Of a DNA stretch of 64,000 nucleotides, positions 1 to 11,954 are shown one piece after another. The DNA is from Allolobophora icterica. Its lineage: Eukaryota; Annelida; Clitellata; Crassiclitellata; Lumbricidae. A model generated the notes under the pieces. It saw only the letters and a list, made by a program, of their open reading frames with translations, was not told where the DNA came from and did not search any database. Every line of letters begins with the position of its first letter. Position 1 is the stretch's first letter. Made by a program: the position numbers and the translations under genes. The stretch is taken from assembly GCA_963556255.1 (NCBI GenBank), contig OY744610.1:66167192-66231191 (forward strand). The letters run 5' to 3'.

Positions 1-300
1 CTCCTCGCATCGTCCACTTCGCTCCTCGAACAGACTGGATCTTTTAGTTCCTCATACTAGAACAGCTATGGCGAAGTCCCGATCTTTTGCCTCAATTGGT
101 CCCTCTCTCTGGAATACACTGTCTCCTTCTACCCGCTCTCAAATTTTAATTGGTAACATGTCGTGTTCTTTTGCTTTTCTCAAAACCTATTTCTTTTCTT
201 GTGGCCTTGCGCACTGGGAGCGCTTCAGAACGGTTCACCCTACTAGAGGCGCTTTATAAATGTTTAAATACAGTACAATACAATACAATACGTAGTGGAT
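1..300 (+). mobile_element. 3' end of a CR1/L2-like LINE
   Basis: The reading frame at 68-259 contains SRSFASIGPSLWNTL, the type of sequence found at the C-terminus of CR1/L2-type non-LTR retrotransposon ORF2. It is followed by a GGCGCTTTATAAATG tail and a short (TACAA)n run at about 270-292. The 5' part lies off the left edge. It is a truncated fossil copy, not a host gene. Confidence 0.7.
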
Positions 301-418
301 AGCTGCATCGAGAACTTATTATATGGCTGGGTGAATTGATAGGTGGGCTGGTGGATGAGTTTATGACTTGGAGGATGGATGACTAAGCGTAGCCCGAATT
401 TCTTATTTCCCGTGAGGT

Positions 419-607
419 ACGGTAACCGATTGGTTAGAGCGTTTGCCTTGTAATGCGGAGAGCACGGGTTCGATCCTCCTTCCCTGAGATGATTACTGTG
501 TAGGGACCTTGAACGAGTCCTTCACCCACAGTTGTTCAGCGCCATCGCTGTTCTGTCGTATGGTCGTGTGTGCATTTCTGAACTTTTAAAGTACAATATC
601 AACTCCA
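419..607 (+). mobile_element. tRNA-derived SINE (family SINE-A)
   Basis: The head has a Pol III box A-like GATTGGTTAGAGCG and a box B-like GGTTCGATCC (467-476). The central module GACCTTGAACGAGTCCTTCA (509-528) resembles the conserved core of V-SINEs. The 3' region TCGTATGGTCGTGTGTGCA recurs in copies near 6.3, 20.2, 39.5 and 59.1 kb. The SINE runs into a (TTA)n tract. Confidence 0.8.
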
Positions 608-842
<235 letters not shown>

Positions 843-894
843 ATCATTAGCATCATGATCATCATCATATCATTTTAATAATAAGTCATGTCGA

Positions 895-1246
895 CATCTC
901 GATGTTCTGTCGTATGGTTGTGTGTGTACTTCTGAACGGACCGCTCGTCTGTTCCAACTGGTTACCCTACCATCAAGGAACCAGCTGGCCTCTTTAGGAC
1001 TGACGGAAATAGACCAGACGGGCTTACAGTACTACCAGTCTACCACGGCGTGCGGGACGAACCCTTATTTGGGATGCTACGGTAACAGATACCCTGTCCG
1101 TTTCATGCCTACCTTCTCGGACCTCTTTTGGACTACTCTTTGGAGAACCCCCTCTGATTTGACGTAGCGCTCGTGAGTAGGCTTGTGCTCTGCGCTTGAC
1201 CTTCGAGTGGCGCTTTAGAAGCTTGGAGATCACGAATACGATTAGC
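895..1246 (+). repeat. SINE-A tail fragment and dispersed repeat E
   Basis: 899-942 repeats the SINE-A 3' region. 1130-1246 is a fragment (TCTGATTTGACGTAGCGCTC through GGCGCTTTAGAAGCTTGGAG) that recurs at 28288-28395, 56680-56775 and 62025-62135. It looks like a retroelement 3' tail. Confidence 0.6.
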
Positions 1247-1453
1247 TATAGCACTTCAGGGACTGCGGGTGATCTGGCTGAGATGGCAGCTATTCCCACA
1301 AACGCGAAATAGCCTACGGTCAACTCATTGCAACTTACTTACCACTTTGTCCCCTAGCCTTGGAAACACTAAAACCCATACATAACGATGGCCTGGCCTT
1401 CAACACGGCGCAGGGACAGGGACTCAGCACCGTCTCTGGGGATGTACGAGAGA

Positions 1454-1633
1454 CAGGGGCGTCTATCCCCCCCCCTAAGTCATTGGAGCAACATCCCTTT
1501 TCCCCCTCTTCTTCCCCCCTTCCCATTCCTTCCCCCCTAAAATGGTGGCACACACACTGACAAATCTTCCCCCCCCCCCCTATTTCTTGGATGGAGCATT
1601 TGCTCCAAGGTTTCTATGGTGTAGACGCCCCTG
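1454..1633 (+). mobile_element. hAT-type MITE, family M1, copy 1
   Basis: Terminal inverted repeats CAGGGGCGTCTA / TAGACGCCCCTG bound a 180-bp C-rich element. A perfect 8-bp duplication ACGAGAGA flanks it (1446-1453 and 1634-1641), which is the hAT superfamily signature. Related copies are at 11317-11492 and 43537-43704. Confidence 0.92.
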
Positions 1634-1639
1634 ACGAGA

Positions 1640-2960
1640 GACATCATACCTTTTTCAAGACTGCAAAAATTACAAAGGCATCAGCCTACAGAGCATTCCA
1701 GGAAAAGTTTTCACCAAAACAGAATGCAGCAGTATGTTGAGAAAGCACGTGGAGAAGAGCAAGCCGGGTTCAGACCAGGAAGAAGCGCAATTAATCAACT
1801 ATTCACAATGAGACAGATACTTGAAAAAAGAACAGACCACATCCAGGAAGTCTTCATCAACTTCGTGGACTTCAAACAAGCACTCGATAGTATAATATTA
1901 TGGCATGATGGAACGCGAAGAGCAATGCAAAATGCAGGAACACCAGAGCAATTGAATAAACTTGTACAAGAGGTATATCGAAAATCATCAAGTGCCATAA
2001 AGTAGATAAAAAGATCACAGAACACTTTCACACGAACACGGAAGTACCACAAGGATGCCTCTTATCCCCATACCTATTTAACCTAGTGTTAGAAGCAGGA
2101 ATCAAATTAAATGGTGGGCTGGTGAATAATCTCCGATTTGCTGACGACATTGGCCTCCTCACTAGAGGCAGACCAGAACTTCAGGATATTACGACACAGA
2201 TTGACGAACTCAGTAGAAGATTCAGTCTAATGATCACGCAGAGAAAACCAAAACAATGGTGATTGAAAAGACCAAAAAGACGCCAATAACTATCACAATA
2301 CAATGAGAAGCTATTGAGCAAGAGGAACAATTCGTCTATCTATAAATGGCTGATAAACGCAGATGGCAGCAACGAAAAAACCATACAAAAAACAACTGGA
2401 TGCACTCCACAAGCATTTGGAATAATGAACAGGATATGGAGGAGCAGAAATAACAAAGAAAAGCAAGACAAAAATATACGAGACAATGATACAACCCATT
2501 TTCCTATAGACCTGCGGATCGGAATGTTGGACAACGCAAAAGCGAGATTAGAAATGAATTCTTACAGCAGAAATTAGTTGGCTGCGGAAGATCGCAGAGA
2601 TTTCAAGACTGCAGAAAATAAGAAACGACTATACAAGACAATCATTAGGTATCCTAGACAAAGTCGTTCAACGAAAACTCCGATGGTTTGGACATGACAC
2701 AGAAAATGCCAGTTGACATAATCCCGCACAGTGCACTACATGCAAGTTTCGATGGAAAAAGAAACAAAGGCAGACCAAGACTACGCTGGAATGATAATTT
2801 AAATGAGGACATAACATCACTTGGATTAACACTATAATAATATGAGGAGGCAGTGGGCCAGTGGCAGTGGACTTGACAAATGACCGAGGACAATGGATAT
2901 CATTTATTCGTACCCATCGCCGCCAAATGGCTCGCGTCAGGAGCTCATTATGATGATGAT
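1640..2960 (+). mobile_element. Degenerate RTE-like LINE (reverse transcriptase remnant)
   Basis: Scattered plus-strand frames read non-LTR reverse transcriptase motifs in order: EEQAGFRPGRS, PQGCLLSPYLFNL, FADDIGLL, then a C-terminal GRPRLRWNDNLNEDI. Frameshifts and stops interrupt the frame. The 3' tail around 2880-2960 (ACCCATCGCCGCCAAATGGC then GATGATG repeats) recurs inverted at 17083-17180. Relatives lie at 42335-43320 and 46130-46400. Confidence 0.85.
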
Positions 2961-3182
2961 GGTGATGATGATAAACACTGCGCAAGGCATATACGGTAGT
3001 TCGGTCGGTCGGTCAGTGACCTGGCTGCAGCGCCACCTACTCTCGGCTGGCTCTCGGCTCAAGTACCTGGCCATCTGCCGCCCGCCGCCGCCGACGCTGT
3101 GTGCTGATGGAGCCAGCAGGACGAGATTACGACCACGTGCGGAGGGCTGTTTGCCAGTGCGGTCCTTACAGCGGGTTGGATC

Positions 3183-3790
3183 TGGGAGGAGGAGGACGAC
3201 GAGGAGCAGGAGCAGGAGGACGAGGTCGTGGAGGAGGAAGAAGAGGAGGAGGAAAAGGATGAGAACGACGAAGAGGAGGAGGAGCTGAAGGGAGAGGAAG
3301 AGGAAAAGGACGTGGAGGAGCAACAGTAAGAGGAGGAGGACGTGAAGGAGGAGGAAGAGCAGGAGGAGGAGGAGGACGTGGAGGAGGGAGTAGAAGAGCA
3401 GGAGGAAGGAGCAGGACGTGGAGGAAGAGGAGGCGTGGGGGAGAAGCAGTGAGGAGAGGAATAGCAGGAGGAAGGAGCAGGAGGAAGAGGAGGAGGACAT
3501 GAAGTAGGGAGGAGGAAGGAAGAGGATGAGGAAGAGCAGAGGAAGAAGGAGCAATAGTAGGAGATGCATAAGGTATATGTTGCAGCATCAGCAGAAGGAG
3601 GAGAAATGGGAAAAGGGAAGAAGAGGAAGAAGAAGAGGAGAAGCATAGGAGGAAGACAGAGATCTGGAGGAAGAACAAAGCGGAGAAAGCATCTTGGAAA
3701 TAGCGCCTTCCAAGTACTTACCTCTCAAAGGAAATGACGCCGAGAGAAGGGGAAGAAAGAGGAGAAGGAGAAGGAGAGGACAAAACAAAA
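3183..3790. repeat. Purine-rich (GGA/GAA)n tract
   Basis: About 600 bp in which the plus strand is almost wholly A and G. The Leu/Ser/Pro-rich open frames on the minus strand follow from this composition. Confidence 0.9.
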
Positions 3791-3859
3791 CAAACCGCAG
3801 AAGCAATAACCGAAAGATCAGCACCCTTACGGCTCGTAATTGCAATTGTAATTAGTAAC

Positions 3860-4140
3860 TTCTATCTATACGGAGTCTAATGCACAAGGCATCAACCGAT
3901 GGCACACCAAAACCAATCCGTAGTCAGGTCAATATCCAGAAGATCGGTCCGTAAAAAGAGAGAGAAAACCAAGCAGCCTACGGTGGATAAACAATTTGAA
4001 AGAGGTTAGTTTTAAGTTTAGAACGTATTGACACGTGCGACTAAGCAGACCGCTCAGACACAGGGAAAGAGTTCCTAAATCTAGATCCAGCAACCGAAAA
4101 AGCTGGTTCACGGAGAACAGTTCTAGTTTTCAGGCATGAC
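3860..4140 (-). mobile_element. 3' end of LINE family B
   Basis: Read on the minus strand it matches the ends at 6485-7110 and 10640-11115: an AGAACTG..GAACGAGC segment, a TTAGTCGCAC-like segment, and the tail GGTGTGCCATCGGTTGATGCC. It is a 5'-truncated non-LTR element. Confidence 0.75.
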
Positions 4141-4690
4141 CAGAGAAAGATATGTCGATGGCCTTGTTGAGTAATGATGCTCTGGAAATGAGGCCTGATC
4201 TTAAGTGCTGTGGCTGGCCAGAGTTCCGTGTATGCGTTCCTGCAGAGATCGCTATGATAATAGTTTGTTTGACTATATACTTGGATGTTCCAGACTATTT
4301 TATACTTGCATCTAGAAGAGTGTAGAGCAGGGGTCGTGAACCTTTTTAAGGGTGCGTGCCAAAAGTGCTCCTAAATGATTCAGAAAATACCCTCGAGTGC
4401 CCCTCGGAATTTTGCACAGTATATAATTATTTTTCTCATAATTATAGGTTTAATTGATAAAGACATTTGCATATTATCATATTTGCCAATAACAAACTAA
4501 TCTTCATGTATACACTAATGATAAATTGAAGTTTTATCGGCAGAAGTAATGAGCAAGATATGCTCAGTCAACTCTTGATGGGACTGCATTGGCTGGGCCC
4601 CCTTAGTGTATGTGTGAGTGCACACCAGTGGTGACTTTTCCAGTTATCTCTGTATAATTCGCCTACAGGTGAATTTTCTGCTCTTGAAGA
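4141..4690. other. Unassigned interval
   Basis: No exon-like segment seen. 4329-4366 (CAGGGGTCGTGAACC...) resembles the left end of a hAT element, but I could not find the matching right end. Confidence 0.5.
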
Positions 4691-4696
4691 ACTTTA

Positions 4697-5135
4697 CGAC
4701 CACCACCAACCCCACCACCATCACATATGCATACTACCAATACCACCATTAATAGCACAATCAATAACACACCACCACCACCACCACCATCATCTCCAAT
4801 GCATGCTACCAATACCACCATCGTACACCACTAATACCACCACCACCAATACCACAACGATCACCATGAACACCACCACTATCACCATTACCACATATGC
4901 ATACCACCAATACCACCATTAATAGCACAACCAATACCACAACACCACCAATACCACCATCATCACCACCAATGCATGCCACCAATACCACCACAATACA
5001 CCACTAATACCACCATGAAACACTACTAACACTGCCACCATCATTATCACCACCACAAATGCATGCACTAATACCACCACCACCACCACCAGTACCACAA
5101 CCACCACCACCACCATCAACACCACCACTGCCACT
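4697..5135. repeat. (ACC/CCA)n-rich cryptic repeat
   Basis: Degenerate trinucleotide array with repeated ATACCACCA blocks and two near-copies of a 120-bp segment (4728-4850 and 4895-5015). The valine-rich minus-strand frames are artefacts. Confidence 0.9.
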
Positions 5136-5234
5136 TAGGTCTGTGTAGTGCTTGTAAGAGGTAATAAAGTAGCATTACACGAAGTGAATGGATACAGATG
5201 TTTATACAGGTTCGCGCCTGTTCCAAGTCCTCAG

Positions 5235-5365
5235 ACTCTGTATATGCCAAGTGTACTGTGAGCATACTCAGTGTACTCACAATATGCTCATAGTATGTAG
5301 GCTGTACTCAGAGTATGCTCAGAGTATATGGGGTGTACTCAGAATATGTTCCGAGTAAGTTGGGT
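5235..5365. repeat. Short minisatellite (GTACTCAGAGTATGCTCAGA-like)
   Basis: Several imperfect units built from GTGTACTCA and AGTATGCTCA alternate across about 130 bp, immediately left of a MITE. Confidence 0.7.
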
Positions 5366-5373
5366 GTATTCTG

Positions 5374-5633
5374 CAGTGCTTTTTTTCTGGACAGACTACT
5401 TTACATCTAGGTTCCGGGACGGAACAATTATGGGCGAGCTAAAATTCAGTGGAAAATGGGATTGGGGGTTGGGAGGGGTCTCAATAAACAATGAAAAAAA
5501 ATGGAAACACTGAAATTAAATTAAATTAACTAAATTATTGTTTTTATTATTAAAATAATTAAATTATTTTTCAGTAGCTGAAAAAAGGTGCCGGAATGCC
5601 GTTCCGGCGCGTTCCGGCTGGAAAAAAAGCACT
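5374..5633. mobile_element. hAT-type MITE (CAGTGCTTTTTTTC family)
   Basis: Inverted ends CAGTGCTTTTTTTC / GAAAAAAAGCACTG are flanked by a perfect 8-bp duplication GTATTCTG (5366-5373 and 5634-5641). The 260-bp element contains GTTCCGG palindromes, also seen in the MITE at 38190-38366. Confidence 0.9.
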
Positions 5634-5894
5634 GGTATTCTGCATGCATGAGCATCATCTATATATGAAATTTTTATGAATATGTACTGTGAGAGGCACT
5701 TTATAAATCAGATACAATACAATATGATCAGAGTATTAAATTGGGTGTAATCAGGATTGGGATCTTCAATGTACAACTTAATAACAATTAGCCCACTTTC
5801 TGTTTTCTCATACATGTACATCCCAGAGTCTGACCAAGCCAATCTAATATCATCTAATCACCAGTGTTTCGAAGGCAATGGGCAAAAAAGATAT

Positions 5895-6055
5895 GATTTT
5901 TATTATCATTATAGTTATCATCATTATCATCATCATCATTATTATCATTATTATCATCATTATCATTATTGTCGTTATTATCAAAATCATTATTATTATT
6001 ATTATCATCGTAATCATCATCATCATCATCATCCTCATTATTATTTTTATTATAT
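5895..6055. repeat. (ATT/ATC)n microsatellite
   Basis: Mixed ATT and ATC triplets over about 160 bp between unique sequence and a minus-strand SINE fragment. All long frames through it are low-complexity artefacts. Confidence 0.9.
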
Positions 6056-6084
6056 TGCACTTATTGCACATGCAAGACCAACAT

Positions 6085-6150
6085 ATCTGAAACTGATTGT
6101 GAGTGAAGGACTTGCTCATGGTCCCTACACAGTAACCGTTTCACGACATT
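6085..6150 (-). mobile_element. SINE-A fragment
   Basis: The reverse complement of the SINE-A core is present (TGTGAGTGAAGGACTTGCTC, then GGTCCCTACACAGTAACCG). Confidence 0.75.
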
Positions 6151-6174
6151 CGAACTTGCACTCGATAGTATGTG

Positions 6175-6420
6175 GCACGGCAGCTGATTGGTTAGAGTGC
6201 TCGGCGTGTAATGTTGAGAGTATGGGTTCGATCCTCCTCTTCTGAGACAGTTACTGCAGTGCAGAGACCTTGAGCAAGTCCTTCGCTCACAATTGCTCAG
6301 TGCCATCAATGTTCTGTCATATGGTCATGTGTGCACTTCTGCACTTTTGAAGGACAATATTATCAACTACAGTTGTACTGTATTGCATCGTATCGTATTG
6401 TATTGTATAATACTCTCTGT
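6175..6420 (+). mobile_element. SINE-A copy
   Basis: Head GATTGGTTAGAGTGCTCGG, box B-like GGTTCGATCC, V-like core ACCTTGAGCAAGTCCTTCG, 3' region ATATGGTCATGTGTGCAC and a TGTATTG-rich tail. It forms an inverted pair with the fragment just upstream. Confidence 0.85.
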
Positions 6421-6484
6421 ATTAGGCAAGCAATCAAAGGGTTCAGAATTCTTGGGCTTCAGCTATAATTAATACTATTAATAA

Positions 6485-7110
6485 TTAAAATATGAACATT
6501 ATGAGTCCTGTGCTTAAATCTTTGCATTGGCTTCCTGTTCAGCACAGGATTTGTTACAAACTGTGCCTCACCGTTTACAAAACATTCAATGCTGGCCAGC
6601 CACAGTATTAAATCAACCACAGTATTCAAACTAATCACAGTTTTTAAACCAACCCCAGCATTTTAACCAACCACATTTTTTAAAACAACCCCCAGTATTT
6701 AAACCAACCACAGTATTTAAACCAACCACAGTATTTATACCAGCCACAGTATTTAAACCAACCACAGTATTTAAACCAATCACAGCACTTAAAGTCAGTC
6801 TTGATTCCCCAGACATATCAATATCCACCAAGGCCATCTGGTTATCTTTATCTTGTCGTGCTAAATCAAGAACTGTTCTTGGTGAACGAGCTTTTTCAGT
6901 TGCTGAACCTTGTGTTTAGAACTCTTTCCCTGTACCTGTGCGCTCTGCTCAGTCGCTTGTGTCATTTCATTCTGAACTTAAAACTTACCTCTTTCAAAAT
7001 GCTTATCTACCATAGGCTGCATCTTCTGGATTACGACATCCTTTTGGTGTGCCATCAGTTGATGCCTTAGGATCAGACAGTGGCGAGATAGAAGTTACTA
7101 ATTAATTATA
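6485..7110 (+). mobile_element. LINE family B 3' end with internal 18-bp expansion
   Basis: The frame reads LKSLHWLPVQHRICYKLCL, typical of the C-terminal region of CR1-like reverse transcriptases. Then comes a tandem array of AACCAACCACAGTATTTA (about 6600-6790), the segment SRTVLGERAFSVAEP, and the tail GTGTGCCATCAGTTGATGCC. The paralogue at 10640-11115 lacks the array. Confidence 0.85.
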
Positions 7111-8199
7111 TTAATAACTCAGCACCACTGATTAGAGCTTTGTTATTACAAAGTAGTACAACATAAATACATAAATAATAATGATACAATGTGCTTTACT
7201 TAACATCAAATTGCGTAATGTCTGTGTAATATTACACATTTCTTTCATCGGTAATCTGTGCAGATCCTTTACATGCATCCTAAAACCAACTATTACTGTT
7301 GATCTTTAAACTCAAATCTGTACCTGGCCTCTGCAGTTTAGCATTTATCGAGATTATGTTAACAAGAGTCTCGGAAATGCCAAAATTTATATCACATTAA
7401 CAAGACTATGGGAAATGTCAAAGTTTACATCACATTAACAAGAGTTAGAATAATGGTGTTATCTGAATACAGCTTAGGTCTGATGGCCATTGGTTGATGC
7501 TTTCTGCATCCTACACAGGTAAAGAAGTTACTAATTAACAGTAATAATAATAATGCTTATAATAATAATAACAATAAAAAAATAATAATAATAATAAAGT
7601 CAGACGTATAAAAATCGTTAAAATGCTGATATTATAAAGCGCTAAAGGTGAAAAATTATCGACCATAATGGCCCCGACTTTCATCCGGTCACATGGGTTT
7701 GAAATCCAATCTATTAAAGCCATTTTCCATACACGGACTAAAATCACAACATATTAAAATACATATAAAATGCTTTCAAATATCGTTGTGCAGACGTGTG
7801 GCAGTTGGAATTTACAATTTTTTAATCTGGAATGGGATGGAATCGTGTGACGTGAGATTTCTCATTGAACGCGAATTTGGATTTTGAACGGGAAAATGGA
7901 TACGCAGACGCTAGACGTGGGCTGCCATTTTGTATTCTCATAAGCAATGCTAATCCCAGTTCACGCAAGCTGCAATCGTTTTGCCTTTTCCAATTCCACC
8001 GATCATCCGCTTTTTCCATCGACGAACGCCCATAGAACGGTCAAAATTTCCTACGGTTGGAAAACGGAACGAATTCGCCACGAAAACCAAAAATACTATC
8101 GTAAAGACACCGCGTCGATTATGTTGATGTCCAAAGCGGACGCGTCGATTCGGCACGCGAGGGGTGACGGGTGGCCGGAAGCGCCGTTTTTCCACCTAC
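7111..8199. other. Presumed first intron of the C1-domain gene; nothing else identified
   Basis: Two imperfect copies of a 47-bp unit (ACATTAACAAGA...GGGAAATGTC) lie at about 7360-7450, with a TAA-rich run at 7540-7600. No splice-bounded exon recognised. Confidence 0.5.
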
Positions 8200-8850
8200 C
8201 TTCGCAGAGGTAACCCTGTCCGATCAGTCCCCAGAGCATGTCGGTGCAGTGGTGGCAGTAGGTCGGCCGGTGGAAGGTCTTCTTCGTGAAGAAATGACCG
8301 TGACCGGCGTCGAGGTCGACGGCGTCGTCCCCGCCGGCCATCTTGTCGCTGCTGTCGTCAGAGACCCGGATGAAATTAGATGCGCACGCAGCCACGGACG
8401 AGCGGACAGACGGACGGAAAATCCAAGCTAGAATCCGCGTCCTTCGTCGATTTTCCAGGCGATCCCGAACCCGCGCCGTTCGCAAATCCAGTGGGGGCCG
8501 GCGGGACGCGAAGACTCCCTGCCCGGACGCAAGCTCGACGTCAGGGCGGAGATCTAGACACCGGCTCCATAGCGCAATCCACCGCTGCCGAGTAGCACCG
8601 CCACCATCTTGAAGATGCGGAACGAACGTACACCACCTAGCGACCGGGTCTGCTGGCGTGCCAGACTTCTTCTAGGGATGAGGATGCAGGGCGATACTGA
8701 CAAGGACAGATGATGCGGCGGGCTACTGCTACGGCAGGCCGCGTTCGCAAGCGATATAGGCAGCTTCCACACACACGCACACGCACACAACGAACGATCT
8801 GAGGACAGAACATGCGAATACACACGCCAGATGGCATATTCTAGCGCAAG
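7920..8850. promoter_or_regulatory. CpG-rich promoter-like block
   Basis: GC content and CpG frequency rise sharply against AT-rich flanks and peak around 8100-8560. The block surrounds the C1-domain first exon, and the part above 8341 would be its 5' leader and promoter on the minus strand. The TCTTGAAGATGCGG region near 8606-8620 is compatible with leader or initiator sequence, but no element is certain. Confidence 0.5.
8200..8341 (-). CDS. First coding exon of a C1-domain protein, probably diacylglycerol kinase theta-like
   Basis: The exon encodes 47 residues plus one base. ATG at 8341-8339 has a purine at -3 and G at +4. The frame stays open upstream to 8485, so a longer N-terminus cannot be excluded. 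The exon ends at GAA G|GTAGGT. Residues show the first half of a phorbol-ester/diacylglycerol-type zinc-binding C1 domain: H16-X12-C29-X2-C32-X13-C46, with PTYCHHCTDMLWGL. The CHxC(S/T)DxxWGL form and the break just after CE favour DGK theta over PKC or Munc13 families (family knowledge; the call is inference). The remaining zinc ligands must lie on the next exon, which I could not find between 1 and 8199. The first intron is therefore probably longer than 8 kb. Confidence 0.6.
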
Positions 8851-9298
8851 TCAAATTAAGCATAGCAGCCGTAAGCAGGCAAGATCCCTATAATATACAC
8901 AATCATATTCATACGACAAAAAACGCTGTAATTGCACGGTCATGAGCGTTCTCTTCCCCGTGACGTATGTCGTCACAAACCGGTATAATAAAACTCATGA
9001 CAAAATAGGCCATACGTAGGCCTAATAGGGAGTTCATACGGCATAGTGAAAGCCACACCCGGCCTAAGTAATTATAGCCCTGTGTTGTAGGACTTAATTA
9101 CGGGATGTTGCAGACTAATAGGCCTGTTTCGTGTAGACTTTTCTAATCGACTGTGACCCCTAGGCTTTTAAGGGTGAGCTGAGAAAAGCAGGTTGCTAGA
9201 ACGAGTGTCGCCCAAATTCTGTTGATTCTGTGGACTAACCGAGAAATGTGGTTCGAGTCATTATAGGTCGTTGGCTTGTCTTGTTTACACTGTAAATG
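8851..9298. other. Unassigned intergenic sequence
   Basis: No coding or repeat signature recognised. It contains a TAGGCCTA palindrome at 9017. Confidence 0.4.
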
Positions 9299-9306
9299 GA
9301 GAACCT

Positions 9307-9514
9307 CATAGGCGTAATTTGTGGGGGTGGGGTACGAGGGGTACTCGTACCCCCACTTTTTGAACTGGGGTACCGTACCCCTCCACTTTTGCACAATGCC
9401 AATCAATATTTTATTATTGGGTCTTCCCAGAGATCGCAGCCTCAGCCTTGCTTCGTGTATGTAAGAAATAACTGATACCACCACCCCATTTTTGAAACCA
9501 AAGTTACGCCCCTG
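9307..9514. mobile_element. Probable hAT-type MITE
   Basis: Left end CATAGGCGTAATTT and right end AAAGTTACGCCCCTG are inverted relatives. The flanking octamers GAGAACCT (9299-9306) and GATAACCT (9515-9522) match at 7 of 8 positions. The interior has palindromic GTACGAGGGGTACTCGTACC. Confidence 0.65.
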
Positions 9515-9528
9515 GATAACCTGATCAT

Positions 9529-10600
<1,072 letters not shown>

Positions 10601-10639
10601 AGAACAATAGGCCTAACCAATATGTACAAATATGAAAAT

Positions 10640-11115
10640 ATAATCCCTCTGCATAAATCTTTGCATTGGCTTCCTGTTCAACAAAGAATTAGTTTCAAAT
10701 TGTGGCGTAAATAGTCTATAAAACTTTGAAATCTGGCCATCCACAATACTTTTAATCAGTTCCATATTCCCCAGAGTTATCATTATTCAACAAGGTCACC
10801 TGATTAGGCCACCTGACTAAGTTATATTTGTCTGGGTCATACCTAAATCAAGAACTGTTCTTGGTAAACGAGCTTTCTCTATTGCTAGACCTACTTTTTG
10901 GAACTCTCTCCCTGTGTCTTTGCGCTCTGCTCAGTCGCTTCTGTCATTTCGTTCTCAGCTTAGTAGGCCTATAGACTTACCTCTTTCAAACTGCTTATCC
11001 ACCATAGGCTGCCTCTCTGTCTTACGGGCTGATCTTCTTGATACTAGACTGATTACGGCCTGGTTTTGGTGTGCCATCGGTTGATGCCTTGTGCATTAAA
11101 GACCGGCGCAATAGA
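10640..11115 (+). mobile_element. LINE family B 3' end
   Basis: Contains TCTTTGCATTGGCTTCCTG (SLHWLP), the CAAGAACTGTTCTTGG segment and the tail GTGTGCCATCGGTTGATGCC with GCGCAATAGAAG. It parallels 6485-7110 without the 18-bp expansion. Confidence 0.85.
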
Positions 11116-11316
11116 AGTATCACGTGATCACCACTCCCAAATGTCCAATTTCACCGTCTTTACCAGGATGCCGCGGGGAGAGGAAGGACTTTAAATACTA
11201 TAGATTCTTCGTCTCATGGTCCGGCCTCTGTGGTCTGCGGAGGACGTGTACAGTGACCGACACTTATGGAAGGAGTACTAATTCGATAAATAGAAAAACG
11301 AAGCAGTCGATTTATA

Positions 11317-11492
11317 CAGGGGCGTCTATCCCCCCCCCTAAGTCATTGGAGCAACGTCCCTTTTCCCCTCTTTTTCCCCCTCCTCGTTCCTTCCCCCTAA
11401 AATGGTGGCACACACACTGACAGATCTTCCCCTCCCCCCCTATTCTTGGATGGAGCATTTGCTCCAAGGTTTCTATGGTGTAGACGCCCCTG
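11317..11492 (+). mobile_element. hAT-type MITE, family M1, copy 2
   Basis: Same ends as copy 1 (CAGGGGCGTCTA / TAGACGCCCCTG) and the same orientation, 176 bp, flanked by a perfect GATTTATA duplication (11309-11316 and 11493-11500). Confidence 0.93.
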
Positions 11493-11500
11493 GATTTATA

Positions 11501-11940
11501 GTTGATATTTCTTGAATCGATACAGAAAATCAATGTCTCTTCAGGCGATAATTCTTTTCTTCAACAGATAAAATGACTGTCTTTCAAACTCTCAGTTTCT
11601 GGTCTTCCGCCAGATGTAACTCAACAGTTCGACTTTTCTATCAAATTGGCGATTATAGCTAACTTCAATGGTTGAACATTCGACACTAGCTGCTGCTTTA
11701 CCAATCTCCACTCTACCTAATCACTCGAAGAAACTTCGAACTACCAATTCAAATCGATTGTACTACACTGAATCGCATAGAGATGCGTTGCACTAAATCG
11801 CTCAAATAACGACAAAATGCACTAATAACGTCAACAACACTCACCCTCTATCTCATCATGTGCCTTTTGCTGTGTGGTAGCTCTATACCCGTATTTACAT
11901 ATCTCAATATATTGGCTGTTTTCAGACCCTTTTATATGTA
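11501..11940. other. Unassigned interval
   Basis: No coding or repeat feature recognised before the GGGCCAGGGTCC-type short repeats at 11955-12018, which abut the LINE remnant. Confidence 0.4.
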
Positions 11941-11954
11941 AAAAGGTCGGGAGG

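Noticed and set aside
419..500. tRNA gene
   Set aside because: Box A- and box B-like sequences are present, but no clean cloverleaf, and the same head recurs throughout followed by the SINE core.
2937..3678. Long Leu/Ser/Pro-rich minus-strand frames
   Set aside because: They follow from the purine-rich tract; all three minus frames are open together, which composition alone explains.
4329..4660. hAT element starting CAGGGGTCGTGAACC
   Set aside because: No right terminus or target duplication found.
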